Shown here piece after piece: positions 50,260-51,087 of a stretch of 51,087 nucleotides of DNA. The notes under the pieces are model-generated. The model did no database searches. It was not told where the DNA came from and saw only the letters and a program-made list of their open reading frames with translations. This DNA comes from Clostridiales bacterium (GTDB taxonomy: Bacteria > Bacillota > Clostridia > Lachnospirales > Lachnospiraceae). The translations under genes and the position numbers were made by a program. Location of the stretch: NCBI GenBank assembly GCA_029100885.1, contig JAQXPY010000147.1:1-51087 (forward strand), in the 5' to 3' direction. Each line of letters opens with the position of its first letter. Position 1 is the stretch's first letter.

Positions 50260-50412
50260 TTACTGCTGAGCCTCTGCGTTCTCACACTTCTGGTTAGCAA
50301 TACCGCAGCTTGTCTTGCAGGCTGACTGGCATGATGTCTGGCACTCGCCGCATCCACCGTTCTTTGCGCTCTCACAAAGGTTGCGTGTCTCTAATGTCTG
50401 TATATGCTTCAT
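50260..50412 (-). CDS. scfA: SCIFF peptide precursor (ranthipeptide)
   Basis: A 50-aa peptide matching the SCIFF family (six cysteines in forty-five residues): it opens MKHIQTLETRNL and has the core CGECQTSCQSACKTSC, then ANQKCEN. There are seven cysteines (13, 21, 24, 28, 32, 36, 43); Cys13 is extra relative to the family name. Residue 37, after CKTSC, is Gly (GIANQ). In the studied homologue CteA I recall a Cys32-Thr37 thioether, so the usual acceptor appears replaced. The ATG at 50412 has a strong GGAGG; the ORF-track extension of 24 codons is rejected because it would be read through the promoter. Confidence 0.97.
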   Translation of the reverse strand: MKHIQTLETRNLCESAKNGGCGECQTSCQSACKTSCGIANQKCENAEAQQ

Positions 50413-50455
50413 ATCATTTTCCTCCGGGTAGAATCTTTCTTTTTTTATCCCGATA

Positions 50456-50484
50456 ATTCTATCATGGCTCAAAAAAGAAGTCAA
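50456..50484 (-). promoter_or_regulatory. scfA promoter
   Basis: On the minus strand TTGACT (50479-50484) and TAGAAT (50456-50461) are 17 bp apart, with a TGA extension. The start point is near 50449, about 37 nt before the scfA ATG. It drives scfA strongly and scfB by readthrough. Confidence 0.85.
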
Positions 50485-50664
50485 TCAGCATGGGTCATAT
50501 CCTTTAATAATATATTGACAATAACTGCATGATCAGTTTTTTCTGTTCGTGTTATTCTCCGTCCCTGCAAAAGCTGTTTTCAGTATCTTTTAAAACCGTT
50601 TAAAAATATTCAATGCACTTTTTTTCTTCTCATGGGGTATATTATGCACGGTATACAGGCATTA

Positions 50665-50686
50665 TGAAAGTGCCTGAAAGATGTGT
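50665..50686 (+). promoter_or_regulatory. Hairpin upstream of the small plus-strand gene
   Basis: CAGGCA-ttatgaaag-TGCCTG lies about 30 nt before the start codon, presumably in the leader. A TATATTAT stretch at about 50637-50645 may be a -10, but no good -35 is seen. The rest of 50485-50660 holds AT-rich sequence with no gene. Confidence 0.35.
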
Positions 50687-50712
50687 AATACTTGTTTTCA
50701 AGGAGGAAAATA

Positions 50713-50952
50713 ATGATTTTTTACAATATCAAGGATATTGAAGGATTTATGAATGCCGTCAATGACTGTGAGGGAAAGGTTGAACTTCTTACAGATCAGG
50801 GGGATGTTCTCAATCTCAAGTCCAGCTTATGCAAATATGTTGCTCTTGCAAAGCTTGTCGGTGCGCAGAGCGAGATTAAGGATATAAAGGTTAATGTTGA
50901 AAATCCGAATGATGTATGGAAAATTATCAATTACCTTTCAACTGAAAAGTGA
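50713..50952 (+). CDS. Small protein, possibly HPr-like fold, function unknown
   Basis: A 79-aa protein starting MIFYNIKDIEGFMNAVNDC, with AAGGAGG 6 nt upstream of the ATG at 50713. The ORF track starts seven codons earlier without a site. The alternating pattern (a helix, then VELLTDQGDVLNLKSSLCKYVALAKL, then a strand IKDIKVNVENP and a final helix) resembles small HPr-like proteins lacking the active-site His, which I believe occur in Lachnospiraceae, but I cannot confirm the family. It is monocistronic, closed by the terminator at 51029-51061. Confidence 0.75.
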   Translation: MIFYNIKDIEGFMNAVNDCEGKVELLTDQGDVLNLKSSLCKYVALAKLVGAQSEIKDIKVNVENPNDVWKIINYLSTEK

Positions 50953-51028
50953 TAATGATACCGCCATATATAGTTTTTTACCCTTTTTATTTCAACTCAT
51001 TTCAATAATCATAATGAAACATCTTTTT

Positions 51029-51061
51029 AAAACACGGCTTCAGTAATCAGGCCGTGTTTTT
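51029..51061. terminator. Intrinsic terminator after the small plus-strand gene
   Basis: AAAACACGGC (51029-51038) pairs exactly with GCCGTGTTTT (51051-51060), followed by TTAG. The remaining 26 bases to the window edge show no feature. Confidence 0.9.
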
Positions 51062-51087
51062 AGTATTGCTTGAAACCGCTTTGATTA

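Noticed and set aside
50413-50484. 24-codon N-terminal extension of the SCIFF peptide
   Set aside because: It would be encoded by the promoter and leader; the standard MKHI start has a strong ribosome site.
50515-50540. Plus-strand TTGACA as promoter for the last gene
   Set aside because: No acceptable -10 lies 16-18 bp downstream.

Overview
The window reads as a chromosomal segment of an anaerobic Firmicute, most likely a member of the Lachnospiraceae (Butyrivibrio/Roseburia-like; genus not resolved). The reasons are an rnfCDGEAB operon in clostridial order, a SCIFF peptide with its radical SAM maturase, IreB, PPi-type phosphofructokinase, short-form HisG with HisZ, TrhP/TrmR-type tRNA hydroxylation genes, GGAGG-type ribosome binding sites, and moderate GC. 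No phage, insertion sequence, CRISPR array, tRNA or rRNA was seen. About 49 protein genes are supported, most on the minus strand and tightly packed. Product calls rest on motifs read by eye and on remembered family knowledge, not on searches.

Layout. 1-3119 (-): histidine operon hisZ-hisG-hisD-hisC (hisC cut by the window edge), with a clear promoter divergent from azlC-azlD (3444-4623, +), a branched-chain amino acid exporter. 4815-6537 (-): two-component pair. 6608-18504 (-): a long housekeeping block: DUF1292, RNase J, a truncated MltG-like protein, trmR, trhP, a DUF218 membrane protein, an M16C metalloprotease, era, recO and glycyl-tRNA synthetase. 18676-26161 (-): ruvX, ireB, mtaB, thiI, a coiled-coil membrane protein, PPi-PFK, class II aldolase and a cysteine desulfurase. 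26223-30645 (-): serC-serA-DUF1015-rsmE. 30817-32807 (-): nnrD and prmA. 33053-33571 (+): PsiE-like protein. 33679-34569 (-): orphan radical SAM protein. 34906-39981 (-): rnfCDGEAB. 39982-40405: a structured repeat element. 40406-45850: two aminotransferases, ligA and a KDPG-type aldolase. 46009-47163 (-): secreted esterase. 47374-50412 (-): SCIFF peptide, maturase and an Orn/Lys/Arg decarboxylase-fold enzyme. 50713-50952 (+): small unknown protein.

How the parts connect. Several genes form a tRNA/rRNA maturation theme: trhP-trmR (U34 hydroxylation and methylation), nifS-thiI (s4U), mtaB (ms2t6A), rsmE, RNase J and YqgF. The Rnf complex couples ferredoxin oxidation to NAD+ reduction and ion pumping, fitting a fermentative anaerobe that also uses PPi-linked glycolysis. 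Amino acid supply is represented by the his operon, serCA and the aminotransferases.

The points most worth a second look are: a SCIFF precursor with glycine where the remembered crosslink-acceptor threonine should be, plus a seventh cysteine; a GC-rich repeat element with a 26-bp perfect palindrome beside the rnf promoter; a CX3CX2C tail on RnfE; a probably leaderless ligA mRNA; structured or repeat-bearing leaders before azlC, serC and glyS; and repeat expansions at both ends of hisD.
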